A stretch of DNA of 64,000 nt from Datnioides undecimradiatus (GCA_008933995.1 WARS01000029.1:13587107-13651106), one strand, 5' to 3'. Shown: positions 36,430 to 51,216, counted from the first letter of the stretch. The notes: a model not told the origin generated them from the letters alone. A program made the numbers and translations.

Positions 36430-39400
36430 GGGACAACACACCACAGAAAAAACACTGTGGTGACTCGATTTGGAGTTCAGAGGAGGGCTAAACAGGCATG
36501 GTCGAAAGAACAAAGGAGGTTAAAAGGGAATAGAGGAGACAAGGGAAGAAGTTCGATGAGGTGCAATCGGACTGAAAGGAGAAGTAGGCCACAGATGCTT
36601 CCAACTGGGCAAACAGGAAGTCCACAGAAAATGGTATTATTGACCAGGGGGCTGATGGGAGAGTTTATTAGTCCTTCTCTTTATTCTTCAGAGGGCAGTA
36701 TTTCTCCCTCTCTTCTTTCCAGCCTCTTCTTATTTTACTAAGCGGCTGCTGTGAAGCGTTATCTCTGACAGTCAGAGCGAGGGAAAGTTTGGCCCCAGTA
36801 TCTCTCTCTCTCTCTCTCTCCTCCCAGCACCACACAGGGCCTTGAAGATCAGGATAGTTTCTCTGAGAGTCTCACGGACTCCCTGCATCTCTCTATAGGT
36901 AGATAAAGAGAGCAGGAAAAGTCACACTGATAACAGTGTGAATTAAAAGCTGTCTGAGTCATGTCTTCTGGCTGAAATGGACTTTCCAGCTTCAATCACA
37001 TCTCTCAAACTTTGTCAAACATCTTAAGCCCTTTGAGATTTAAAAATGTATTTGTCTGTCACTGAAGTCTGCTACAGGGGTATAATGAACAAAAATGTGG
37101 CACACTGTTTCGTCTGAGCAAACTTTGTCTTCATTAGCACGCGTTATATTTCTCATTCCCTGTCATTTGAAATGCTCTTTAATGTGATGTTTATTGCTAA
37201 TATCACATGTCTACACAAAGTCTGCCGTGACGCAGATAATTCAGTCTTTATTCCAGAGGAAGCAGTCCAATTAAGGATGTGGATGGGTATCAATATCTCA
37301 GTATGCAAACTCACGCACTGCACAGATCCCTTATAAAACATTAATTGAAGCAAATCTAATCTAAAGAGATCAGGTCTGATTTCACAGAGGTGCTTTGAAG
37401 CAGGACAGCCACTGTGGAGCCACTGCGTAAGGTGATTGTAACATGACTCAACTGAGATTCTCCAGGGTAGAATTATATATTTTAACTAAAAAAAAGGCTA
37501 ATGTACAATATCCTGTAACACAGAACAAGGAATTATGGGCTCTGTTCGTACCCCTATGGAATATATCAATGGCAGCCAGTTTTTTTCTGATTTCAAATTA
37601 TTTATCTAATAAAACATTCACTATTAGACATCCACACTCTGGGACACAGTTGAGAACACATTTTAACACAGTTTGAGTACAAATGTCAACCAGAGAGAGC
37701 AGGATGATAGAGAATCACATCAACATTTCAGGTACAGCAGGTCATTCTGATCAATCCCAGCACGACACACAACCTAAAATGTTTGCGTGTGTGCTGGTAT
37801 GTTTTTACTTGGATTTACTCCATTAACATTTTGGAACCAGTATCTCGCTGGTTATCTGAGGCCTCAGCTGCACCACTCATACAGCACATTCTAGTGTTCA
37901 TGGCTTTACAGGGTGTTGCCGCTCTGAAACTGGATGCCTGCATGTGAGGATACCTCTTAATAAGATTTAGAAAACGAATGAATGGAGAATTTATCTCTGT
38001 CCGAGATTAGGTAATACATAAGGAAACAGTACAGTACCACAGTCTATGGATCTCATGATTCCTGGGAATACCAGGTAACACATTTGTGATATCTGTATGT
38101 TGCCTCTGAAGGCTGCATGCATATGGAAAACTTCCAACTCTGACATCTGAAACTTTTCTTACACTCCTGAAAATCTGTGTGAAACAACAGATCTACAGGT
38201 TGTTGTATCTTCTTGGTAAAATGTTAGAAGTTAGATCTATTGCTGCAGACACTGGGACGATACTCCAAGAACTTCATCTCCATCTTACACACACATTTGC
38301 ATATGTATGAGCCTGCTGTGCCTGTAACTGGACAATATGGCCACACAGAGCTCAGGGTGGCAACATACCAGGCTGTTCTTGGAAAATTATTCACTAATTC
38401 ACTGAGCTAGAAAAATGAAGGTTATATGAAGCAAAACCTAATCAAGACATTAGGGGACGTGTTCAGGAGCGAAGAGAGTGTAGGAAGGAAGTGAGGAGCG
38501 CCAGAGATTGAGAAGGACAGAGAACCAGGGAGACAAGAGCAAGGCTGGTGGTTGAGCAAGTGGTAGAAGTGGTAGAAGGCACTGAGTGTCATCTGCACAG
38601 TGTGAATTCACAGCACAATCCCAGTGCCTGAAGGAAATCTGTCTATTCTTGTGACTGTGTATTTGTCTGTGTACACGCATTTTTTTTTTCCACTGTATTT
38701 TATGGTTTCATAATATAAACTGCATCACCCCAGTGGTTGCTTAACTAAATATTGAGTAAAGAACAGGGCCAAATGCTTATCTACAATTTAATGACCATTA
38801 AATATGGATGAATATAGTTTATGGCACTTACAAATATAGGCTGAGGCACAAAGAGAGAGTGAAAATCTTTGCTTGGTACTATAGAGCAATGAAGGTCTTG
38901 ATATTGTCTTCCTCAATACCTTTTATTCTATCCAGTATCTCTTTTTGAGGATTAAAGCAGAGAAAACTAAAGTGCATACTGTGAACCATACATACAGTGC
39001 AGGGTCTCCAGTCTTCTCAGGATCATCAACTAACAGCTTAACCCTATTAGTCAGGGCTGGTCTACATGGTCATGGCTCATTAAGATAACAATAGGTGTAT
39101 GTTCAGCTCTCAGCGCTCCACAAACATGGTTGATATTAATCATCATCACGTCTGTGCAGAAGAGACCAGAGTCAGAAATGCTTGACTGTGCTGTTGATGT
39201 CTCACTTTAGCCGGAGAGGAAGGGAGACCTGAACCCTCTGATCATTTCCTTGAGCGACTCTTTCCTTTTTTGACACCACAGTTTTCTCTTCATCTCTTTT
39301 CCCTCAGCTCTTTTTCAGGGAAAATTCATGTTTACGTCCTATCTCGCCTCTCTCCCTCCACATCGTTCCTCTTCACTGAGCTTGTTCACTTGATACATAT

Positions 39401-42040
39401 GCAACCAAGTGGAAGGAATAAGGGCGGCATCCTGGACCCAATGCGTTCATACGGAAAATATCAGGGCCACGTCTGTATTGTGGGGCCACAGAGGAACTCA
39501 TCAGCGTCCTGTCTGCAGCTGCATTGCACCACATGTAGCAGTAATGTGCTGTCAGAAGGAAGACTCCTATTTTCAAAAGGAACAAAATATATTGTGGATT
39601 ACATTTTTATCTTTTTCTTAACCTTTCAGCACCTGCCCAGGGTGATGTAGCAGTTCTATGGCTGTTTCACAGAAGGCATACAGAGGCTTTTCCCTTTTAT
39701 CAATTCAGAATAAAAATGCCCTTATCTCTCTTAATTTCTCTGCTTATGCTCAGTTCACTTGGTGACATTAAGAATTCAATATTAAACTGTGTTTACAAGC
39801 ACTCAGTCTGAGCAGCAGAGTAGCTGTCCTGCAGGTTTTGCATGACCTTACATCATCTACATTGGCTCCATTGTAATCTTGGTCTTCTCCCTTGGCCTGC
39901 TGTTACTTTGGAAACACACACTATGTCGTAAGAAAGAGGTGTTCCCTGGTCAATCTCAATGATAAAATGTTGATAAAATAAGAATGATAACAATACAAAA
40001 TTTTACTTGTGATTAGATTGTTGAAAAAGAAACAGTTGTCGAAAACCAGACTGATGCTGCTGCGACCTGATTTGTTGTGCACCTTGGAAACACTTGACAC
40101 TGCTGATGGATGGAATAAGGATATTAACTGTCTCACAACTAAAGCACCTTCTTATACACTGGAGGACCAGGCCAGGCTTAATGAAAAGGGCAGACTCTCC
40201 CCACTGTCAGTAATATGGATAAAAGCTAAAAACAAGAGCCGATGACTGACAAAAAGGAGAAATTTTGCTCAGTTAATACAAAACAAACAAATGTAGTTGC
40301 AAAAAAATCTTGAAATTTAAATGAATATTTAGGGAAATCATATATTCATTGTAGTATCTGTGAAAATAAGAAAGAAAATCTTTTATTCAAACATTGTACC
40401 TCAAGGCAAAATGGCCTTCTAGAGCAGAGCAGATTTTTGATGCCTATAATAGCACAAAGTCACCTGGCTAGAAGAAAATTGCTCTCCCATTTCAGCGTCT
40501 GCAAGTGTGTGTGACTATAAATGCACCAATAGACTTGCATGTGTTAGCGTAAGTGTGTGTGTGTGTCCTGTCCCATTTTTGAGAGCTGGTTGGCTGGGAG
40601 TGACATTGTCATTATCGACATCTCTCCCCGCTCCCCTGGATCCTGTAGCCATTAGCAACCAACTCCGGGAGTTGGCCTCTCCTCTGCAGCAGCCAATTGC
40701 TTTCACATCACTGTGTGACTGTACATGCATGCGAATGAGCAGGTGTTCGTATTCGTTTGTGTGTGTGTGTTTGCATGCAATCATGTCTTGGTAAGTCTTT
40801 GTGATAGCAACATGATTGAGTTTGTCTGTGTTGATTATCTGATAAAATGCAGCCTCACTGTGTTCATTTATTCCCAATTTACTTCTATGTAAAGACAAAT
40901 GATCCAGGACAGCATTTTATTTCCAGTGGCAGATGACACACATTTCATACCAGACATGCTGAACAGAAAACTGCACACCAGAAGGAAGCGGTCAGCATAA
41001 AATAATCAATAGGTGTTTATTAGGCCTACTCACTACCTTTGTATTGCATAGCAAGCAACAGCCCTTTTTTGTGTGCCTAAAAATCAATACTCTGATCTCT
41101 GATTAGGCCGAGCTGCACATCTCACTGAGTGGAGGAAAAGAGCAGTACACGCCAACTGACTGTGAAATGAGACTGAAAAGCACCAGCCCATGATAGATGG
41201 CCAAATAAAACAATACTGCAGACCTAGTTTCCCAGAACACAAATTAAGCCTTGTGCATGTTACTACAGAGCATCAGTGGGGAGCATTTTACCTGTACAGC
41301 ATTATTTTCACTTCAAGCCACAAGCCAGTCTGCAAAATCTTATTTTAAATGATAAGCACCTCTGATATAGTGATATGTATATACTATATATAGTCGAGGG
41401 ATTGAAATGCCTTGCTCACCACAGAAACAGCTGAGAAAAGACTCACTTCCCCGTCTAGACTCCCACAGACAGACTACAGATTTGGCAATATTCTAACCTT
41501 TAGGCTGACACCGACCCTTTATAAAGCGGAGTCGACACTTCAGGCACTTATTGGCTCAGCAACATGAAAACCCTTTTATATTGAAGGCCCCACTGGGAGA
41601 GTGTTGTGAGTGCATATAAAAAAACTTCTCTCCTTCCTGTTCGGTCAGATATCTCCGGCTGGGTTTGAGGAAATATCAAAGATGTGGGAAAACCAACTCT
41701 AGATTTGTCAGCTGACTGAACTTTACCATTGGCTTGTAGAGTTACTACACATTACACATAATTAAGTCTTCTGAAGACGCAACACGTAGGACAGATTGTA
41801 ATTCTAGAGAAGTTGATGTTCACAAATACTGAGAAATATAAATAAGGAAACCTCTTTCTGGATTCACCTCAGCGTTAAAGTGATGTTGGACCTTTGGTGC
41901 CCACTGTATAAACAGACAAATATACAGCACTTATCAAGTATGCTAATAAGTCTTTGTCTCTGTTACCATAGTAGCTAGTCATGTGACAAACCACAGGGGT
42001 GTGCCTGTAAGAATCTATGAATACCTGTGACAAGCTTGCC

Positions 42041-42093
42041 TGTGTATGTGTGTGTGTGTGTGTGTGAGTGTGTGTGTGTGAGAGAGAGAGAGA
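42041..42093. repeat. (TG)n(AG)n microsatellite
   Basis: Imperfect TG units are followed by an AG run. Confidence 0.9.
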
Positions 42094-45020
42094 TCATATA
42101 TTATAGCTACATTACTGGCTGGTGGGAGAGTTTAATCAGGCCAGTAATAAAAGCAGGGTGGGCTGATGGAGGAGAGTCCTCTGGGAGTTGCAGCTCTTAA
42201 ACCCCTCTGGACCGGGACAACCTCTCCCTCTCACCCCCACCCCACAATCTTCCCGCCCCGTTTAGACAATCCTATTCCCCTATTGCCCTCATCTCTCCCC
42301 TTCTTTCTTCTTCAGTTCTTGTCTCTAAATTCACATTTAGGAAACAGCAAAAAAAGATATTCAACCTTTTTCAAATCACCACCGCTCCTTAGAGCCACTC
42401 ACCCTAACAGCAAGCTGTAACACCTTCAAACAAACCATCCCAGCTCTGAAGACACACCTACCCCCCACTCCTCTGGCTGAGCGGCCTACTCTTTGTGCCA
42501 ACCCAGTAGATGATGGATGTGACAGGGAAGGCCCCGGTAGCAGCTGGGAGCCCCAGCCCAGCTGATGGCTTATTCATTACAGCAGGCTTCAACTGTCCTT
42601 TAAGGACCCTAAAATGCCACAGAGCAGAGCCGCACTCAACGCAAACACCTTTATTGTGATGGATGTGGCAGCAGAGGCCCTGATGGATCCACAGGTATGA
42701 GCCCTGCTGTTGGCTGTGCAGCATTTGACCTTTGCAAATTTAGCCTTGTAGCTGGTGAGCTTATACAAGAGAGTACGTAATTATTTACAATTTGTTAATT
42801 AATTACACAGATTTAGCACGTAGTTTATTTGTGGTTTGCTCCACTCACTGAACTCTAGTTACATTTTACCAAATAAAAGCAAAAAACAACAGCTATTGTT
42901 CTGCACTTTTGCACTACACTAACCTTTATTTTTATGTATATATTACCACAATGCCTGATGACAAATTTACATGCGAAATCAGTGTCATCAGACTGATCTT
43001 GTTTTGTTTTTTTTTGCATATGCATTCTGGAGGGAATTTATACAATGAACAAACAATTTATTCTTCAGATTTGTGGAGACATGACCAGTAATGAACAGAA
43101 ATGATCTGTTTCAGACAATTTCAGACACTAATTTGGCAGCAACACATTTACAGTTATTATTATAAACAAACCTCAGAACAAAATGTTTTTCCTGTTAAAT
43201 CCAGATGCCGTGGTGCAGTGGGGCAGAGAGCAGGTTCAAGTTCATCAATAACATTGCTTCAGAGCAAGTGTCTGTTTTTTACAGATAAAAGCTGTGGTAC
43301 AGCTAGGTCACTAACAGGGCTTTGTTTGCTTTTAGCCACTCAGCAGGTGTGTGTGCAATTGGGCCTGTTTACAGGTTTAAGTGTGTATGTACCTGCAGCT
43401 CTCAGCTGTGTATTTTAAAAGGGGATAATCAACAGGACTTGCAGGAAACACCAGAGTGACACAAGGTTTTATCAAAATGCCACATATGCTCACACATACA
43501 TGCACACTTGAAACATTTGGCTCTTCAGCCAGGAAACTTTAAATGAATCATCTTGCAGTTATTGCCTGGATGGTGCTTCTGGCAAACACAATAAGCACCT
43601 GTAACTTTATCTGAGGGCAAGTTCAGTCTGAATTCAATTAGTCTCCTTACCAGACATTCCTACATAACACTTCCCCCAGGTGTCTGTCTAGTCTTCCAGT
43701 GAACCATCCTGCCAAGGAGCCCAAAACTGCTGCAGTCTTTCCTCACTATCAACAGTAGCAGTGACAGTGCAAAGGTCCTGTGTGACCTGGCAGGCTAAAG
43801 AGGAGCGATTACAGCTGAGTGGACTTTGGCCTCAGGGCCAGCAGGAGATGGATATAGGCCAGAAAACAGAGCAAGTGACAAACAAGGGGTCTGCTGAGAG
43901 GAGGACGATAACAATGCCGAGAAAGAGAAAACACAGCGGGAGATTCAAGTCGATCTAGCGACCAAAGAAAAGGGTAAATGAAGGTCATTCTCTATTTGTA
44001 GCCTAACAGACCCTTGACATTCTGCAATCAAAGAATAAATTAGTAGCTATAAGAATAAGCAGCTACACAAAGTCACATGTATTCACCAGTAAAAGTATCC
44101 CTTTTTTGCACCAGTTGCCACGGCGCTTTGTTTTTTCTGTCTCCGCCCACCTCTCATCTCATTTTTCCTCTGCCATCTCATGAAGGAGAAGGGTTCAGCC
44201 CCTCCTATGTAATTACTAATGAGGCTGTGTGTGCCTATGTGCATTTTTGTGTGTGGTACACATGTATGTGTACATTACTGAATGCACAGGCCTGGTAATG
44301 GGTGCCTCATTGTATTACCATGGATACAGCTGGATGACAATGTAGGGAATTCTATTAGGCCCTGTTTTTCTCTCTGGAAAATCTGTAGACTGATTTCATG
44401 TCCAATTACACACATGATGATGTTATGAAAAAGAACACAGTCCTTTTTTATATCTATGAATTTTTCAAGGTTCTGTAATGGATGATTATTTTCATCATCG
44501 ATCATTCTGGTAATTTAAATAAACGTAGTAATTTAAAAATGAATCATTTTAAAGAAAAAAAATATTTATAAATGATCAGAAAATAGATAAAAAATGCACA
44601 TCACAATAGGCCAGAGCAAGAGCCCGACTGAAACTGGGACATTATAGTGTCTTTGAGTTGAAATGAAAATAAATCTCTCTGTGAATTGTGCACAGTTTTT
44701 GAACCAATCTGACTATTCACAGGTACTCTTGTACTGTCCAACACAGTTTAAACTGATATTACAATGATATTAAACAGAGAAAAGCAGCAACGAAACGACG
44801 ATTTGTTGATTTGTAATTACAAAGTTGCAGGACGCCCCTGGATATAATTCAGGACTAGGTGGCAGACTTCAAGCTCCCACAGTGTCCTGTCCATAGTGAC
44901 CTTTATCAGTTGGGTATCTCTGCGGCTGATATTGTGGTTGTTAGTATTCTAATGTCATTCACATGCCAGTTAGAAGGACTCTAGGGGCAGAATTGATCTA
45001 AGTCTGCTACAGAGTATGTC

Positions 45021-45024
<4 letters not shown>

Positions 45025-45076
<52 letters not shown>
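45025..45076. repeat. (TG)26 microsatellite
   Basis: This is an uninterrupted run of about 52 bp. Confidence 0.95.
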
Positions 45077-45077
<1 letters not shown>

Positions 45078-47445
45078 ATGCGTGTGCATCTCTCATTTAC
45101 AAACAACAGCAGCAGCAGCCATCTCCGGTGTTCAGACTGCTAATCTGAACATGATGGCCTAGTCACACAATGAATAGCAAGAACACACAAGGTGAAAGGT
45201 CAAATTGCTACTGATGAAATGTTCTTATTTGTGCCGTTGTACACCTACTGTGGAGACCCACACACATACGCATGCACACACACACAGGCATACACACAGA
45301 AACAGACACAAACAGAGATACACACAAACATCCTCCATTCCTCCTAGAACAGAGGGTAGATGAAAGAGCCTGTGGCTGTGGATGGAGGATGGGAGATGAG
45401 GAGGGAGGAGATGGGAGGATGGGTGGATGCTGGGTGAGTGAGAGGGGGTGTAAAGAGTGTGGGTGCCTGACAGTCAGACAACAAAAGACCAGCATTGCCC
45501 CAAAGTTCAAAAGAGCCCTTTCAACCAAGCAGCTACCAATGGGCAAGCAAACCTACATGCGTATACCAAAAAACACGGTCCCACTGAATAATCCTTTATC
45601 CACAGGTAGAGCTGTATTTACACACACTGTTAGTGTGTATCTGGGCATTAAAAGTGCTCTACAGTGGGATTTTACTGAGCACATTGATATCTGTTATCCC
45701 CATTGTCCCTCCATATTGGTTAATCAAGGGACACTCCAGAGAATGACTCAATGACCAGAAGCTCAATGATGCTTTTCCTGTCTAAGGGCTCTTGAGAATG
45801 GTACTTTCTCATCAGGGTACACAAGCATGCACAACCTTTGGACCACTTGGCCACTAAGCTGCTGAGTCAAAAGAAATATATTTCTGCACTCTAAAGTGAG
45901 AGTAGAGACAATTCAAAACACCACTGCTGAAGTAGCAGAGCTCCGCAGGTGGGATTGCCTTTGTGGTCTTAGCTGCAGCATCACTCCCCCTAGAGAACAA
46001 TCATCTCTAATGTACATTCCCACTCCATTTCACTGCAACATCTGCTTCAGAGAGTATACACACACCCTAAATCAGATTTATAACCATGCCATAATTTACC
46101 ATATGGATACAATTATAATATATATTTTCCCTTCAAGTATGACACTCTTCATAATATTTTTAATATTTAGTTTCAATTCAAGGCAATATAGTAAGGTATG
46201 CATGTAAGGTATTATATGCTGCTACATGTGGTTTTCATGTAGAAAGAAGTAAAGATATAGAAACAACAGGAATGGCATCACACTGACAGACAAGAACCCA
46301 TGCCTCAGCTCTCCAGGGATACACACTTTAAGCGTTGTAACAGCAGTAGAGCTCATGCCAATGCCAAACTCTGCTGCAACACTGCGGGTGTAACTGTGGC
46401 AGCCCCTGAGAGTCTGCCTCTTCGGGACAGGGTTGTTGTTAAAAGCAAAAACAAGAGTTCTCTCAAAATGCACACATGCACACCAATAGGTGTACCTAAA
46501 GCACAACTAACAACACAGTTTCGTTGTAAACAGATGAATAAAAACGCATACATGAATGTTTTAGAGAAATTTGTCACTCTAACCATGCTAAGCAGTAAGT
46601 ACATCTAGAATTTTGCCTGACTTAAAAAAAAAAGTCACACATTGTTGAGATTAATGTGCAAAACATAACAGAAATACTTAGTTTTATTGGCTGCAACTTC
46701 CTGAATCGAACAGTCCTTAGATAAAAAATTCAAATATACAAGGATGGATCTTAGTAATTTTTTGAAGCAGATATCTTTACTAAAATTGGGTCTACACCTT
46801 ATTGTGAGGCCTTTAACAAATATCTGGTAATTATGAGAGCTTCTCTGTGTGAAACACTTGGACTATTATGTTCCCAAAAATCCTCAAATGGAACAACAAT
46901 CCCACAAGTGAATGTACTGCATGCCATAGATACTAAGATTGTCACCTGTTATTGATTACTGAAAATGATGTTCTTAAGTGTCTGAATCATTTCAATTCTT
47001 AATTTAATGCTCACGTCCAAGACCTTTGGAGTATTAATTGGGAGTCATCAATATGTAAGCAAGGGAGCAATTTTAGATACCTCCAATGGATACCTCTCTT
47101 TATCTTATGTGCATAAAATATCTTATCTGCTTATAATCATTATACTGTACCTATCCATTTATCTTTAGATATGGATAGGATGCCTGTTTTCCTCCTTTCT
47201 CCAAAACTCTTGTGTAAAAGAGAGACAAGATGAACAAAAGGTATATTCAGAGGTGTGCGGTAATGCAACAATGCAGGATGGATTGCTGCTGCAGAACTTA
47301 AGAGCTGAAAGCATTGGGCCGAGGGCTTTTCAGCTAGCTATGTTTAATCTGCAAAAACACTTTGGTTGGACAGAATTTACATAATTGTAGCACTTATCAC
47401 GCCATCACTGAGAAAGTGAGAGGTTCCCCGCCCGGTGAGAGAACA

Positions 47446-47459
47446 GTTGTCAAGGCAAC
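47446..47459. promoter_or_regulatory. RFX-type X-box
   Basis: GTTGTCAAGGCAAC fits the RFX X-box consensus RYYNYY-N2-RRNRAC at every position. Occupancy cannot be judged from sequence. Confidence 0.45.
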
Positions 47460-49211
47460 TGAGGCGAAGGTTCAATGGGAGCATGTCACTGGCCTTGAGA
47501 GATAATCAGAGAGGGAGGGGCTGAGGTAGCTGAGGTGATATTAACAACAGGAACTGACGGGAAGTCATTTACTCATGTCTGTAAAGGGTACACCGCAGTG
47601 CAGGTAGATGAGGTCAGTTCAAATAATTTCCCAGAGACAATATAAAAACACAGATCCTTGATGCTTCTGCTGCTGTGAACTGGACCTGTCCAACTCGCAG
47701 CAGGTGACAAAGCAGCTTAAGGGACATTGTAATGGTCCCATTTAACTACAGTCCAGTTGTGGAGAACCATTTGTAGGTCTGTTTATGCTTCACTGGCCAC
47801 TCAACTGACCACTGAGCACATTAAGTTTAATGAGTTAATCTACTTTGTGTGTCCACAGATAAATGACTGCAGAGCATTGGCATACATCTCTCTTTCTCTG
47901 TCTGTTTCCTGCTCTTGTTCTCAGATGTTTACCTTTCTGTGGTCTTTCTTTTTAAGTCTTAATCTCACTTTCACATAGCCTCACTGCCTCTACACTTTTT
48001 TCTATGTATTAGACATGGCTGCAAAGGTCAGGCTATCTTGTGTTTTCTCTAAGTAAAATATGGTGTGTATTTCTGTGCATAAGCGTGTGTGTGCATGACT
48101 GACACAGTGCCTGAAATACAATTCAGAAGCAGAAGACACTCACAAGAGCAGCAATCTGTAGCCAAGCTCCCAGAGAGACGCAAACAAGCCACCTCTGACT
48201 GACGGTCTTGGTTTTTATCACACAGGCACAAACACAGACCCCAAGTGTCCAGGAGAATGTGCATTCTTGGAGTCCACTGTCTGTCCACCAAGAAAAACAA
48301 ATTAGCAGGCGGTCTGCTGGGCTCAGAGTCTGGAGACTGGCCAGAGCGTGCAGTACTAAAGAAGAAACCACATAGTGCAATTAGTGGCCACAGGCCCAAC
48401 AAGAGTACTGTGTCTACCTCACTGCTTTTGGTCTTAAACAGAAGTGACAGAATGATAATGTATTGCACATATGACACTATATACATTATATATATTTGGG
48501 CATTGTTGTAAAATAAGCCCAAATGGGTTTTAACACCTTGGGATCATCCTCTGAGAACCAAGAACATCCACAGCATATTCAATGGAAATACAGTTATTAT
48601 TCTTTTGATAATCTGTTAGGGGTCAAAGTGCGCACTGGGTGGAACTATGCCCTGCAATGGCAATACACCAAATGTCATGTGACAAAAATAAACCACGGGG
48701 GATCATGCTCTGAGAATCATTTATATCCATATTAAATTACATGACAATTTGACACAATATCTCGTCCTGGATTAAAGTGACAGATTCACAGGTTGTCCCT
48801 AGCCTCCAACTCTAACAGGATAAAAGCTTATTCGAAGGAACTGGTGTTGTAATTAATATCAGTATAAAAGAATAGGAACAGGATCTAGACTATATGTTGT
48901 TCACATAAATGTTTCTGTATTTGCCTACAATTCTCTTAAAACTTAAATGATCAATACAGTGACAAATGCACACAGCGATGAAGAGGAAAAAAGAATGAGG
49001 ACAAGAGAAATGAAGGGATTCAGACGGCGACGCAGATCCATTACAAATACAGATACAGAGAGATTCTCTGCAGAATCAACAGATTGACAAATTCCTCCGC
49101 AGAGCACTTATGCTGTCCGTCACTTTGCCAAGGCCACTAACACAGTGAGGGATGGCTGTATCCAGGCAACCGGGCGGCTAGCATCAGCAGCCTGTATCTA
49201 ACTACCATCCA

Positions 49212-49259
49212 CCAATCACAAGCACCAACTCCCACCTTAGCCAATCATGACTGATGTCA
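49212..49259 (+). promoter_or_regulatory. Paired CCAAT boxes and CRE-like site
   Basis: CCAAT occurs at 49212-49216 and 49241-49245, followed by TGATGTCA at 49252-49259. The group is about 2 kb upstream of, and on the same strand as, the open frame at 51217. Confidence 0.25.
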
Positions 49260-50500
49260 AGCAGCTGCTGCTCAGCAGGGAGCTATTTCCACGGCCATCC
49301 AACTCGGTGAATGCCTGATTGTCTGGGTACCATCTGTGGTCCAGGAGGTTAAAACACACCTGATAGCCCTCAGCACATTATATCTACCTAAGCTAAGAAG
49401 AGACATTACACAGAGTATATGTGCACTTGTTCCTTAATACTGCTGTTAAATAAATACCAGCTCTCAACTTGTGATTTCAACCGGAAACTCTATACCCATC
49501 AAAATTCAATTAGTGAACTTTGTTTTCTGTTTTGTGTTAGGATCCCCAGTAGCTACTAAGCAGGCACTGCTTCTCCTAAATCCAATTAAGTTTATGATTA
49601 TTATTGAGCACTTTCACTTTATTTTCTTAAGGCTGGCAGCTTCCAGCAGACTCTTTGTGATTTTTGTATCTGTTTAAATCTAAATTTCACCATGTCTCCC
49701 TCAAACTGTGGCAAATACTATTTAAACAAATCTATGTCTGTGGAAAGCACTGTGCTCTGAGCTGTGAAGTGTAAAAGAACATGACCAAACATAATTACAT
49801 TTTTTAAAAGTAGCAAGATATTGGACTTTTTTCCACTTCAGTCTACTGGGATGAAACAGCTTGCATAGTAAGCAATATAGAGCTGATGGATGGAAAAAAA
49901 AGGTTTTATTAGAGCATAGTAACACCCAGCTTACGTTGTGGTCAGACCTAGTGTGTGGGTCTGTGTGTGTCAGTACACACCTGCCAACAGAGGTGAGTTA
50001 CATGTGGTGCAGGTGTAATAGTCTGTATCCCACCAATTCCTCTGCTCGCTTCTCTTGCTGCATCTCTGTCTTTCTCTCTCTCTTGCTCTCTCAATCACAC
50101 ACACACACTTACACAAAAACACAAATACACACTGCCCTGATCACTTTGACAGACATGAGTTTGGGCAACACAATCTGCTAACCTAAGTAAGGCTGACGGT
50201 TCCTGTGATGTTTGGTTCACTCTTTGTTTGATCCTCCAGGTACAGAGGAAGTGAAGCCTACAGGGACATCTCTTCATCTCATTCTCACTCCCTCTGATCT
50301 GCTGCAACGCTGCATAACAACACAAACAGTAGCAATACACAGAGTGTGAAGCACTCTCTCCGTAACTGTATGTAACAAGCTGATATTTCTTTCTATATTT
50401 GTTTTTTCTGGTGTTTGAAAGGACTCCTGATCCAAGCTTTCAACTTTGAACTGAATCTACAATCACATTATCAGCTCTGTAAGGCTGTACAGAGGCACAG

Positions 50501-50652
50501 CAGCGCTTTGAGCTAAACGCTAACATCGGCATGCAAACAGGCTCAAAATGACGATGCTTAAACTACAATGGCTACCACGTTGGCTACCTTAATTAAACAT
50601 GTTAGCATGATAACATTTGCTAATTTGCACTAAACACAAAGTACAGCAGAGG
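50501..50652 (+). repeat. Decayed GCTAACAT-type dispersed fish repeat
   Basis: GAGCTAAACGCTAACATCGG, then CATGTTAGCATGATAACATT, then GCTAATTTGCACTAAACACA and AAGTACAGCAGAGG. I recognise this order from memory as an abundant repeat in percomorph genomes. I do not know its formal family name. Confidence 0.65.
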
Positions 50653-51216
50653 ATTTTAGAAATGTTATTACTTTTTATTCTGTATGTGTGTATTTGGTAT
50701 TTATTGAGACATTTCATTTAAAACCTTAAATGTGAAACCTATGGCAGATGTAGAATTCATGTGGAAATTAATTTAATCTGTTTTACTTTAACAGTAAGTG
50801 TAGTACATGTTGTTCATCCATCTGTGTGATGATCTATATATGTTACTCTGAATACAAGATGTTTTTAACCTTGCATGAAGGATAGAGAATTTACTTAATT
50901 CTTGCCTAGGAATTTAACTGTAAAAATTTTAAATAAAACAATTTGTTTTCTGCTAAAGAGTTTGCTCAATTGCCAGTCACAGCAATTTCACAGAATTTCT
51001 GAAATATTTGTTTTTACAGCACCAAGAGTTAACCTCTGAGAGAGTTGACAACGTTCATGTAAACTGAATGTAAACATGCGAATAACTGAAACTACCCAAC
51101 TTCAAAAATCAACAACTCTGTTCTCATTCCATAACAATTATGCCATGAGCCCAGGTGTGTATACACCACACCAAACTGTTCAGTGAAGTGCATTTCATTT
51201 TAGCGAGTAATAATAC

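Noticed and set aside
36307-36741. 144-codon open frame
   Set aside because: It reads through the (CA)n microsatellite as a His/Thr run, with no recognisable protein on either side.
38260-38280. Minus-strand MKFLEY start resembling the XPR1 N-terminus MKFAEH
   Set aside because: Similarity ends after a few residues. The following codons do not match the SPX start.
45272-45754. 160-codon plus-strand open frame
   Set aside because: The first part is translated CA-type repeat, and the middle and end have no domain, signal or splice support.
46300-46608. 102-codon plus-strand open frame
   Set aside because: No domain, and a similarly long frame occurs on the opposite strand. Chance is the simpler reading.
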